DNA of 8,317 nucleotides from Acidobacteriota bacterium (GCA_021827245.1 JAKAWN010000307.1:1-8317), one strand, 5' to 3'. Positions 1-6,763 are shown, counted from the first letter of the stretch. The notes: a model not told the origin generated them from the sequence alone. A program made the numbers and translations.

Positions 1-119
1 GGAAGGCCATCGATCAGTTCGTGGCTGCCTATAATCTGACGGCAGCCCCCTTTGAATGGAGAAAGACTGTGGTTCATCCTACAGCTCCCAAACGTTATTA
101 CGCGAACTTGCGCAACTAA
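1..119 (+). CDS. IS630-family transposase, C-terminal 38 residues (partial)
   Basis: The open frame enters from the left edge (first complete codon at 3) and ends at TAA 117-119. The peptide begins KAIDQFVAAYN and continues with PFEW, then ends YYANLRN. A tail with F-x-AAYN, then PFxW, then NLxN is typical of the C-terminus of IS630/Tc1-mariner-type DDE transposases, beyond the last catalytic acidic residue, so no catalytic residue is visible here. The gene ends only a few bases before the inferred element end, as is usual when the last codons lie inside the terminal inverted repeat. Whether the rest of the gene is intact cannot be seen. Family assignment rests on a short tail and could shift to a related DDE group. 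Confidence 0.75.
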   Translation, partial: KAIDQFVAAYNLTAAPFEWRKTVVHPTAPKRYYANLRN

Positions 120-125
120 GCACTA
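1..125 (+). mobile_element. Right end of an IS630-like insertion sequence inside cas3
   Basis: Homology to Cas3 on the minus strand stops exactly at a CTAG (123-126), and to the left lies the transposase tail. IS630-family elements insert at TA, often within CTAG, and duplicate the TA, so TA 124-125 is the likely target copy and the IS would end at 123. Read inward on the minus strand the terminal sequence begins GTGCTTAGTTGCGCAAG, a candidate terminal inverted repeat. The left end is outside the window, so the repeat pair and the second TA copy cannot be confirmed here. Confidence 0.68.
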
Positions 126-1778
126 GCGCCCGATAAACGACGGGGAAATCCACATCCACTCCTGCCTCCACGAGTTGCGTTGAAACCACACGGCAGGCGG
201 CTCCTTGCGCAAGACTCTCTTTTATTTGAGCCAGCACTTTCGACCGGTGCGCAGCGCACATCAGGGCTGAAAGATGCCAAACGCGTTCATCTGGCGCGAT
301 GCCCTGAAGTTCGCTGGCCAGATTACGCGCGTCGTCTCTTTTGTGAACCACAGCCAATACCTGACGGCTGTCAATCATTTTTTCGGCGAGTTGTTGCCAC
401 GTCATGGAGAGAGCATCGTCGGTGGGCCAGGCATATTCGACTCGCTGGAGTTTCTCCGCCAGTTCCTTGGTATTGGCCACTATTTCGCGGATTCCCGTCA
501 GCCCCACTTCAAACCCCTCTCTTGCCGCGAGGGCCGGAGGGGTCGCTGTGGAAAGGACAATCGAGCATCCGTAATAGGTTGCTAGTTCATTGAGCGCCTC
601 AACGAGCTGAGGAGAAAGCCGGGGGGCAAGGATTGGACTTCGTCGAGAATAATTACACTGCGAGCAATGTTGTGAATCTTGCGGCAACGCGAGGGATGAT
701 TGGAAAACAGTGATTCAAAGAATTGCACCGTGGTTGTGACGACTACCGGAGCATCCCAGTTTTCGCACGCAAGCTCATGCCTGCGCGTGAGTTCCTCGCC
801 GTACATGGACTTACTTCTATCGGGATCAAGGTTGGAATGGTGCTCCACAACATTCTCTGCTCCAAGTGTTTGCTTGTAGACGGCGGCATTCTGTTCAATG
901 ATGCTGGTATAAGGGATCACAACGATGATACGCCGGAGTGCATGCTGATCGGCATGACCAAGCGCGAAAGACATGGCCGAGAGAGTCTTTCCCCCACCGG
1001 TTGGTACTGTGAGGCTGAAGACTCCGGGCGGAAGGCTAGACGCCTTCCGGCACGCTTCGAGGATCTCCGCCCGCGAGACGTTCACAGGTTTGGCCTTCTC
1101 GATAGCGGAAAGCTCACTGACCTTTTTATCGATGAATGAATCCAACTGCTCCCGTAGCGTGGTGATGGAAGAAAATCGCCTGCGGAGAGCGGCCTTATCC
1201 GGTTCGTAAAACGCTTCTGTATCCAGGCGGTCAGCGTCCACCACGACGGAAAATAGGAACCGCGTCCAGAACTCAGATTTACGACTCAGATCGTCCCTCC
1301 GCAGTCCGGAGTGGGCCCGCAGGAACTCAGGGATCTGGGGCAATATATGACTCACGATCTGGTCAGGAGTAAAGGGAATTATCTTCTCCAATTTCGGGGC
1401 GTTTTCTCTCAACCGCTCCCGAAGGGGGCTTGGAGAACCGGGTTCGTCGGAAACAGGGTTGGCGAGTCCTGCGTGGTGGCCCGCAATCACGAATGCCAAG
1501 GGCATTCCTAATTCCCTGTCTTTCTTAATTGCCAGTGCGGCTCCCGCGCCGGAGTGCTCCACGGACACCTGACTCCCAAGGAGCCTTTTCTGGAATTCAA
1601 TTTGGTATTTCCCCAGGTCATGCCACAGCCCTGCGCAGTATCCCCAGGATCGGGAATCAAAAGCCTCCGCGAAGCGGGCCGCAAGCCTAGCCACATTCAA
1701 GAGATGCTCATTCAATTCCTGCCATTTTGTCTGCGGTTCACCTTCAAGGGAGTGTGCGTAGAACTTCTGTTCCAACAT
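124..1778 (-). pseudogene. cas3: CRISPR-associated nuclease/helicase Cas3, frameshifted and IS-truncated
   Basis: Cas3 is recruited by Cascade to target DNA, which it unwinds and degrades. ATG at 1778 is chosen because the protein then begins MLEQKFYAHS, the usual Cas3 N-terminus; an in-frame GTG at 1826 would add 16 atypical residues. HD domain: H25, HD 53-54 (GLWHDLGKY), EHS 74-76, GHH 100-102 and DADRLD near residue 200. Helicase: Walker A TGGGKT near 260-265, DEVQ 379-382, then, in the neighbouring frame, STATP 410-414 and VEAGVDVDFP near 537-546. The frame changes after codon 386 in a six-C run; adding one base restores LPPRLSPQLVEALNEL, which matches normal Cas3 spacing. About 552 residues remain of the roughly 700-800 usual for the family. 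The QAAGRxNR-type motif VI and the C-terminal domain are lost at the IS junction. The N-terminal HD layout and family likeness suggest subtype I-C, where cas3 is commonly the first gene, so other cas genes may lie left of the IS. Very likely inactive as it stands. Confidence 0.93.
621..626 (-). other. Frameshift point in cas3 (run of six C on the coding strand)
   Basis: On the coding strand the frame reads TTG CCC CCC GGC and meets a stop 14 codons later (TAG at 582-584). The downstream helicase is read from CCC CCC CGG, so either one C is missing from a seven-C run, or ribosomes or RNA polymerase slip by -1 here. Family conservation (DEVQxLPP followed by about 11 residues and then LxxLA) fits exactly when one base is added. 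A sequencing or assembly error in the homopolymer is also possible. Confidence 0.85.
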
Positions 1779-1855
1779 GAATGTGACCTGCGGCGAGTTG
1801 TGCCGACCACAAACAAAAAAACGCACACCAACTCAACTACGTAACTTGTCCTCGG

Positions 1856-1869
1856 TTACGCATGCGTAA
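1856..1869. promoter_or_regulatory. 14-bp perfect palindrome at the cas3 promoter (operator candidate)
   Basis: TTACGCATGCGTAA is its own reverse complement and lies directly downstream of the TATAAT, over the expected +1. That is a classical repressor position. A further GTAAC / GTTAC inverted pair (1841-1845 and 1855-1859) overlaps it. The binding protein is unknown; the element's ribbon-helix-helix proteins are natural candidates, by inference only. Confidence 0.45.
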
Positions 1870-1898
1870 ATTATATATCTGGGGGATACTTCTTCGAA
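1870..1898 (-). promoter_or_regulatory. Candidate cas3 promoter
   Basis: On the minus strand a perfect TATAAT (1875-1870) sits in an AT-rich tract about 92 bases upstream of the cas3 ATG. At a 17-base spacing the -35 position reads TTCGAA, which matches TTGACA at only three bases, so any promoter here would have a weak -35 or need an activator. Transcription would be expected to start near 1863. Confidence 0.45.
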
Positions 1899-2025
1899 AA
1901 TAAATTTGGCGAGATTGTGTCTGGCTGGAGGCCAACGCTATTTCAAGTAGGCGCTAGAAGTAAAACGATCCCTCTTGCTTAATCCAATCCATCGGACCTC
2001 GAAGCCTTTGCATCTTGGCCGACCT

Positions 2026-4773
2026 CTACAGGCCCAGGCTGAGGCCTTGAGACTGCTTCTGCTTGTGGTCCTGTTGGCTAGGTTGCTCTTCGTGCTGCTC
2101 CTGAGGATTCTCGATGGCCGTGCGCTTGGTGATTTCGCGGCTCAGTTCTTGGGTGAGGGCTTGCGCGTTGTCGGTATAAATTTTGACCTCAAAGCGAGCT
2201 CTCGATATCGCAACGTAGGCGAAGCGCGTATTCAGCAGCTTTTCATGCGCATTCGTGGTGTCCACGTTCACCAGGACGCGATCTGCCGTTAGCCCTTGGC
2301 TGCTATGACTTGTCACCGCGTATCCGTAATCGAGGTGCGGATGTTTGTGCAATGACAGGGCAACCGTGCGCCCGGAATCGAGTTTGATTTTGAGTTTGCC
2401 ATTGGCGCGAATCTCCTGAATTGTTCCAAGCTGGCGATTCGCAATGCGCTCGCTTCGAAATGGTGCCGTGAACTGAATGCGGTCGCCGACTGAGAATTTC
2501 CTTTCGGCTTCTTGATACACATTCACCCCTTGGACGCGCGAAGGGTCGTAAGTGAGTTCCTTGCCATTCGTTCGCCGAACCGTCACGAGGTTTTTCATAA
2601 GGTCGGAATCCGTCACGCGAACATATTCGCCAGCCTTGAGCCTGAGCATCTTGCTGCCCCTGGTGAAGCGCACAACGTCGCCGTATTCGTAGCAACCAGC
2701 CCACTGCCGTTCTGCGCCGGTCGTGTGTGAATCGGGCACAAGAATGGCGATTCGATGCTCTTTGCGGTTGATCGCGCTGCTTACCTGCAATTCCGCGTGA
2801 ATCCTCTCATTCAAATCCATCCGTGAACGATTGTCCGGCGACACGACAAGCGCATTCTGCGGATTCCGTGCATAATCGCGAGCAATGGCGCTCAGTCTGG
2901 CTTCAGCGTCGGGAATCTCCTGTACCTTGCCAGACTTTTGCAAGGCTTCGAGGGCCACACGCACTTCGCCATGGGCAAGCTGCTCGACGGTTTCCTTCAG
3001 CTCCGGGTCGCGCTGCCGGATGATTCGGTTGAGTTCAGCGGTCTTCATTCCGGCTTGCTGCAACTGCTCAAACGGCCTCCCGGCTTCGACGCCTTGATGC
3101 TGATGAACGTCACCGACAAGAATCACCCGGTCTTGGGCGTTCAATCGCTTCAGAAACTCATTCACCTGTCTTGTCCCAGCCAGGCTCGATTCGTCCACAA
3201 AGAAGAGCCGCTTTGTGTTGTTATCGTTTGACATTCCCTGAACTAGAAAATGCTGCAACGTGCGGGATTTGATTCCGGCTTCTTCAAGCTGCTGCGCCGC
3301 CCGCGAGGTCGGCGCGAAACCTTCGACTCGATATTCTTGGCGCTCTGCCGCGTAACGAATGGCCGCAAGCGCCGTCGTTTTGCCGGTGCCCGCGGTTCCT
3401 TGCAACCCCACAACTTGGTCGCGGATTGCCAGGATCTCCTGTACCGCTCGCCGTTGGTCCTCGCTCAAACGGCTGAGGCGGTGTTCAACCAAATGCTCTG
3501 GCGCGAGCGGCTGGCTGAATCGCTTCTGCCCAGCTTGCATAAGGCGAATATTTTCCTTCTCAATCTCCATCATCTGGCGAGTCGTAAAGCTGCGCCCGGC
3601 GCTGCTCTTCCCAGCCTCGATGAATTCCCCTGCGCTCTGCCGAGCTGCGAAATTCTCGCGGATTTCTTTCAAAGTGGCTCGGCCCATTGACCGCTTTAGG
3701 GCATCCGTCAAGAGGTCGCGTTCGTCGAACACAGCCTCGCGCTCAATTTGTTTATCGCGGGCATAGGTCACAGCTTGCTGGGCATGCTTGTGTCGTTCTT
3801 CATCGGCCTCGATTCTCAGGCTTAGGGCATTCACCCTCGCCTCTGCAACAACTCCATCGGCTTGGTTGCCGTACGTCTCTGCAATTTCTCCATGCCGGGC
3901 GCGCATTTCCTCTGCCGTTAGTTTCTGTTTCGCTTCCCGCGTGCGATGGGCGGCGATTTCAGCCGCGGCTGCGCCCTTTCGCCCGTGTTCTCTCAGATGA
4001 GCCTCAATCTGGCGCCGGCGTGGACTCGACGCTTCGAGATATTCACGCGTGTAGCCTTTGATTTCGGGCGCGCCGTTCCTGCCCGTTTGAATCTGGTATC
4101 CCAACTGCCGCAAACGACTCGCCAACTCGGATTGATAAACCGCCGTGGCAAACCGCTGGCTGCGATAAAGCTCCTGCGGCTGCAAGGCGCGCGTCTCGCC
4201 GCTCCTGGTTTGGGTGACATTGAAGAAAACGCAATGCGTGTGAAGCTGGGGTGCGGCATAGCCATCCACGGGCCTTGCGCTGTCGTGCTCGAATTTGGCC
4301 ACAATCCATTGGCCAGTCGTTTCGGCAGGATGGTTGCTACCAATGCGGGCTTGGACGAAGTTCTCAAGCTCACTGAGGGCGATGCGGACGCTTTCGCGGT
4401 GCGCTTCGCGGACGCGATCATCGCCGCCGACAAGGGCCGTGAGTGAAACACTCTTTGGTGCGCTGAACGTCGCGTCCCATCCGGCACGATGTTCCATCGC
4501 TTTGACAGATTCGCCGCGATCGTTCTTGTACCTATATCCTTCGCGCTGCCGCACTACTTCATCGCCCGTTAGGGGATGAAATCCATTGGCGAGTTTTTCA
4601 AACTGTTCCGCTTGAACTTCACCTTTGAGATTCCATGCTTCGGCAAGTCTGCCTTGCCACTTGCCATGAACTTGATTGGCCTGGCTGTAATATGCCTGGT
4701 CGGCGCTGGTGAATTCTTCCGCGTGGTAAGTTTGAGCCTGGCTTGCACTCAAGGGCTTTGAAATAGTGAGCAT
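2026..4773 (-). CDS. MOBF conjugative relaxase/helicase (TrwC/TraI family)
   Basis: Nicks oriT and stays bound to the transferred strand through tyrosine, then unwinds the plasmid or element DNA during conjugation. The 915 residues form an N-terminal relaxase domain (about 1-310) and a C-terminal RecD-like superfamily 1 helicase (about 430-870). Candidate catalytic tyrosines are Y16 and the Y28-Y29 pair, matching the two-tyrosine layout of TrwC. The metal triad is H163 with the HTH of residues 178-180. Helicase motifs: GTAGTGKT 459-466, VDES 526-529, LVGDVHQHQ 552-560, TSHSSQGLT 821-829 and YVAISRAR 853-860. The C-terminus is a low-complexity Q/E/K tail. ATG at 4773 is preceded by GGAG six bases upstream. 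It follows the 127-aa ribbon-helix-helix gene by 71 bases on the same strand, as trwA precedes trwC (with trwB between) in R388. No coupling-protein gene lies between or beside them. Length is near the family norm and no break is seen, so it looks functional. Confidence 0.95.
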   Translation of the reverse strand: MLTISKPLSASQAQTYHAEEFTSADQAYYSQANQVHGKWQGRLAEAWNLKGEVQAEQFEKLANGFHPLTGDEVVRQREGYRYKNDRGESVKAMEHRAGWDATFSAPKSVSLTALVGGDDRVREAHRESVRIALSELENFVQARIGSNHPAETTGQWIVAKFEHDSARPVDGYAAPQLHTHCVFFNVTQTRSGETRALQPQELYRSQRFATAVYQSELASRLRQLGYQIQTGRNGAPEIKGYTREYLEASSPRRRQIEAHLREHGRKGAAAAEIAAHRTREAKQKLTAEEMRARHGEIAETYGNQADGVVAEARVNALSLRIEADEERHKHAQQAVTYARDKQIEREAVFDERDLLTDALKRSMGRATLKEIRENFAARQSAGEFIEAGKSSAGRSFTTRQMMEIEKENIRLMQAGQKRFSQPLAPEHLVEHRLSRLSEDQRRAVQEILAIRDQVVGLQGTAGTGKTTALAAIRYAAERQEYRVEGFAPTSRAAQQLEEAGIKSRTLQHFLVQGMSNDNNTKRLFFVDESSLAGTRQVNEFLKRLNAQDRVILVGDVHQHQGVEAGRPFEQLQQAGMKTAELNRIIRQRDPELKETVEQLAHGEVRVALEALQKSGKVQEIPDAEARLSAIARDYARNPQNALVVSPDNRSRMDLNERIHAELQVSSAINRKEHRIAILVPDSHTTGAERQWAGCYEYGDVVRFTRGSKMLRLKAGEYVRVTDSDLMKNLVTVRRTNGKELTYDPSRVQGVNVYQEAERKFSVGDRIQFTAPFRSERIANRQLGTIQEIRANGKLKIKLDSGRTVALSLHKHPHLDYGYAVTSHSSQGLTADRVLVNVDTTNAHEKLLNTRFAYVAISRARFEVKIYTDNAQALTQELSREITKRTAIENPQEQHEEQPSQQDHKQKQSQGLSLGL

Positions 4774-4792
4774 AATATTCTCCGCTTTTCGG

Positions 4793-4814
4793 CGCTTGTG
4801 ATCTGTTCACAGCG
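4793..4814. repeat. Inverted repeat 5' of the relaxase gene
   Basis: TGTGA-N5-TCACA (4797-4811), extended by CGC/GCG arms with one bulged base, lies 20 bases upstream of the relaxase ATG. It could be an RNA hairpin limiting relaxase translation or a protein site. It resembles a CRP half-site pair but has five central bases, not six, so I do not call it a CRP site. Confidence 0.35.
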
Positions 4815-4844
4815 GTTGAGAGAAGAGATTTCAAACGGGTTTCA

Positions 4845-5228
4845 TCACTTGCTCCACCCCTTTTGTGTTTGGGGAATATCTTTCTCTGCGCTCACTTGTC
4901 GCAAGTATTTGAGCGCCTGGTTGTGCTTCAATTCCTCAGCTTCCTTCCATATCGCCTTCACGTCGTCAAAAGTAAGCGGGGATCTTGAAATGTAGTAGTA
5001 GTTCAGTTCAGTCACGATGGTGCGCAGCGCCATCATTTCGCCGACCATGGCCTGTTCGAAGGAATTGCCTTCCGGATTCCGAGCGGCTCGTAGTAGGACG
5101 TCCCGACACCATTCGCTTAAAGGTTTTCCTTGGGCGTTGGCTGTGGATTGTAGGAGCTCGAAGTCATCATCGGTGGTGCGGATGCTGATGACCTTAGTAC
5201 GTAAGGAGGAGTGATTGCCGTTGTTCAT
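4845..5228 (-). CDS. Ribbon-helix-helix relaxosome accessory protein (TrwA/MobC-like role)
   Basis: A 127-residue protein. Residues about 12-52 (KVISIRTTDDDFELLQ, then GKPLSEWCRDVLLRAA) show a short beta strand followed by two helices, as in MetJ/Arc/CopG-type DNA-binding proteins. Residues 55-110 are mostly helical and rich in E, K and L, possibly for oligomerisation. Small proteins of this kind bind oriT, assist relaxase nicking and repress their own operon in MOBF and MOBP systems. The start is the ATG at 5228; the upstream TTG at 5267 gives a longer form with an unlikely N-terminus. A GGGAGGG tract lies about 12 bases before the ATG, longer than ideal. Its place directly before the relaxase and after an inverted-repeat-rich gap supports the role. 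No sequence family is recognised beyond the fold, so the specific function is inferred. Confidence 0.72.
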   Translation of the reverse strand: MNNGNHSSLRTKVISIRTTDDDFELLQSTANAQGKPLSEWCRDVLLRAARNPEGNSFEQAMVGEMMALRTIVTELNYYYISRSPLTFDDVKAIWKEAEELKHNQALKYLRQVSAEKDIPQTQKGWSK

Positions 5229-5270
5229 TTTGCTTTTTGGCCCTCCCGGTAAGCTGCTTCCGATCAACAG

Positions 5271-5286
5271 GTTTACGTATGTAAAC
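5271..5286. promoter_or_regulatory. Palindromic site upstream of the ribbon-helix-helix gene
   Basis: GTTTACGTATGTAAAC has 6-bp perfect arms (GTTTAC/GTAAAC) around a four-base centre and ends 43 bases before the ribbon-helix-helix ATG. It suits an autorepression operator or an oriT accessory-protein site. Its core TTACGTATG differs by one base from the core of the palindrome at the cas3 promoter. I see no convincing -10/-35 pair beside it. Confidence 0.4.
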
Positions 5287-5406
5287 GGCGCTCGTCCGCT
5301 CGAAGGTTTTGAAACGGCTGGAAGCCTGGGGGCGCGGGCGAAGTCTTTTTGTATGAAAGGGTTCCCATTTGGAAACGTGCTCGGGTACTCCCGGCTACCT
5401 GGCAGG

Positions 5407-5448
5407 GGTGACGTGTCAATCGATCAGCCGGTGCGAAGCACCGTCACC
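5407..5448. repeat. Overlapping inverted repeats in the oriT candidate
   Basis: CGGTGC-GAA-GCACCG (5429-5443) is a perfect 6-bp stem with a three-base loop. GGTGACG (5407-5413) pairs with CGTCACC (5442-5448), whose first two bases lie in the smaller stem, so the two stems compete. Nested or alternative hairpins next to the nick are a regular trait of oriT, used by relaxases for recognition and termination. Confidence 0.5.
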
Positions 5449-5499
5449 ACCACCGCGCGCCCACGGAAACCACTGCCAGATTCGTGCGCGGAGAGCGGC

Positions 5500-6660
5500 T
5501 CAAAACTCGCCGTATTGAAGCGACAACTCCTTCAATGTGACTTGCAGTTGCGGCAGATTCATCGCCTGATTCATGAGGTCTTTTAACTCGGCCCATTCCT
5601 TTTCGGTGAACATCACCAGGATGCCTTTTCCGTGCTCGCGAAAATGGAATGAGCCGCCATGGGGATCGGTCTGAGGTTCGGCTGAGGTGGATTGATCGTG
5701 GTGGCCGAAGAAGTAGTGCCCGTCCCAGGTTCGGGCCGGCGGCACCCGGTTGAGCATCGCCTGGAATTCTTTGATTTCGGGGTAGGGCCCCAGCGAATAG
5801 GCAACGCGCTGAGGGTTCAGATTGAGCATCATGTCGAGTTCCCCGTCCCGGCTCACGACGCTCGACAGCACGAAATCCCCGACCTGAACATTGGGCACAT
5901 AGTCGGGAATGAAACCGAGGGGCTGCCAGGCTCTGCGCTCCTGGCGAATCGGCTTGTGCTCGGTAAGCCAGTGCCCTCGGGCGGCCAGTGAATAGAGGCG
6001 CGGCAGGAATGGCGAGAGCGCCCGATTCAGAGCGTCAGCGCCAGTCAATTGCTCCTCGCGAAGCGCCACGTAAAGGTTTCGAGCCGCGAAAGTGGGCCTT
6101 TCGCTCTTTGACGATTCCCGAAGGTCCTGAACCAGACGGCGGGTAATGACCGGAATAATGTCGGATTCCTTCGTTCCGCCGCCGCTCCGAGCTCCGGCTG
6201 CTTGCCCCGTGGAACCCCTCAGATTCCCCAGGTAGTAGTCATCCCTTCCAGGATCAGGATGCCGGCGCAAGGATCGAACCTTGAGGAAGGCTTCGAGAAT
6301 GTCGGCAAAGGATTCCCGGCTGGGCAGTTCAGGGTCACTCGATAGTTCTTCGCAAGCGCTCTGGACGTATTGCGCCAGCACAATCCATTCGGCCCTGGTC
6401 AGCTCCTGAGCGCTTTCCCACTTGCGGCGAATCTTGAGCAGCGTATCGGTAGGCTCGGCCATGAGAAACGTCGTTTCGAGACGTGCATCCATCTGGTTTT
6501 CAATGGCGCTCTCAAGCAGGGCCTTAGCCACATCCGAAATGGACATGTTTTCGCTGCGCGACTCGGAAAACTGCTTGCGGGCGCGGTCCAGAAATTCGCG
6601 GACGCTTTCGGAAACCCGGATGGAAAGCGTCTGTTGTTGGCTCTTCTTGTCCCGGAACAT
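5500..6660 (-). CDS. Ribbon-helix-helix protein with a large unrecognised C-terminal domain
   Basis: I do not recognise this 386-residue protein. The ATG at 6660 is chosen because GGGAGG stands eight bases upstream and the protein then opens with a ribbon-helix-helix-like segment (about 10-57: QQTLSIRVSESVREFL, then SISDVAKALLES). An ATG at 6693 (AAGG upstream) would add 11 residues and remains possible. A charged helical stretch follows (60-130), then a Gly/Ser-rich linker near 148-165, then a domain of about 220 residues with conserved-looking aromatics and histidines (GHYFFGHHD 315-323, GGSFHFREHGKG 335-346) and a final helical tail. No membrane segment or signal peptide is apparent. It lies upstream of the oriT candidate on the same strand as the relaxase genes and diverges from the integration genes. 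A role as regulator or mobilization accessory is plausible but unproven. Confidence 0.8.
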   Translation of the reverse strand: MFRDKKSQQQTLSIRVSESVREFLDRARKQFSESRSENMSISDVAKALLESAIENQMDARLETTFLMAEPTDTLLKIRRKWESAQELTRAEWIVLAQYVQSACEELSSDPELPSRESFADILEAFLKVRSLRRHPDPGRDDYYLGNLRGSTGQAAGARSGGGTKESDIIPVITRRLVQDLRESSKSERPTFAARNLYVALREEQLTGADALNRALSPFLPRLYSLAARGHWLTEHKPIRQERRAWQPLGFIPDYVPNVQVGDFVLSSVVSRDGELDMMLNLNPQRVAYSLGPYPEIKEFQAMLNRVPPARTWDGHYFFGHHDQSTSAEPQTDPHGGSFHFREHGKGILVMFTEKEWAELKDLMNQAMNLPQLQVTLKELSLQYGEF

Positions 6661-6727
6661 TTCAAAAGCCTCCCAGCTTCTCGACAGGCCCATTCTCTCA
6701 CACCTTAAATAATATTGCAAGCATGTA

Positions 6728-6755
6728 TTGACACGTGCTTAGAAATATGCATAAT
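6728..6755 (+). promoter_or_regulatory. Strong sigma70-type promoter facing the excisionase-integrase genes
   Basis: A perfect TTGACA (6728-6733) is followed after 16 bases by CATAAT (6750-6755), five of six matching TATAAT. Transcription would start near 6762, just before the first stem-loop. An imperfect inverted repeat GCATGT-N6-ACGTGC (6721-6738) overlaps the -35 and could be an operator. The 386-aa gene diverges from the same place, so one bound protein could control both directions. Confidence 0.6.
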
Positions 6756-6763
6756 TGGCAAAA

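Larger units (their letters stand above)
1779..2025. other. Intergenic region between relaxase stop and cas3 start
   Basis: These 247 bases separate two minus-strand genes. The part near cas3 is AT-rich and holds a promoter-like element and palindromes, annotated separately. The part near the relaxase (about 1900-2025) shows no convincing hairpin followed by a T run, so I see no clear intrinsic terminator for the relaxase. I see no supported small gene here. Confidence 0.6.
5229..5499. other. Candidate origin of transfer (oriT) region
   Basis: A 271-bp gap between two minus-strand genes, upstream of the relaxosome gene pair, where MOBF elements usually keep oriT. It holds several inverted repeats: GTTTACGTATGTAAAC (5271-5286), GTTCCCATTTGGAAAC (5361-5376, one mismatch), CGGG/CCCG (5382-5393), and two overlapping stems at 5407-5448. 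I cannot identify a nic sequence matching the F or R388 sites, so the cut position is not proposed. Open frames across this gap have no protein-like character. Confidence 0.5.

Noticed and set aside
723..1139. 138-aa plus-strand frame across cas3
   Set aside because: It is antisense to the Cas3 helicase motifs and has no recognisable domain or ribosome binding site.
1779..1826. GTG start at 1826 extending Cas3 by 16 residues
   Set aside because: The added residues are not Cas3-like, and the ATG at 1778 gives the typical YAHS N-terminus.
3946..4487. Long open frames on both strands (166 aa plus, 164 aa minus) inside the relaxase gene
   Set aside because: They lie wholly within the well-supported relaxase frame, including its histidine motif, and their low-complexity Ser/Arg/Ala-rich translations show no family likeness.
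4797..4811. CRP binding site
   Set aside because: The TGTGA and TCACA halves are five bases apart where CRP needs six, and it lies downstream of any expected promoter.
5215..5586. 123-aa plus-strand frame over the oriT candidate
   Set aside because: It overlaps the ends of two supported minus-strand genes and crosses all the inverted repeats; its composition is not protein-like.
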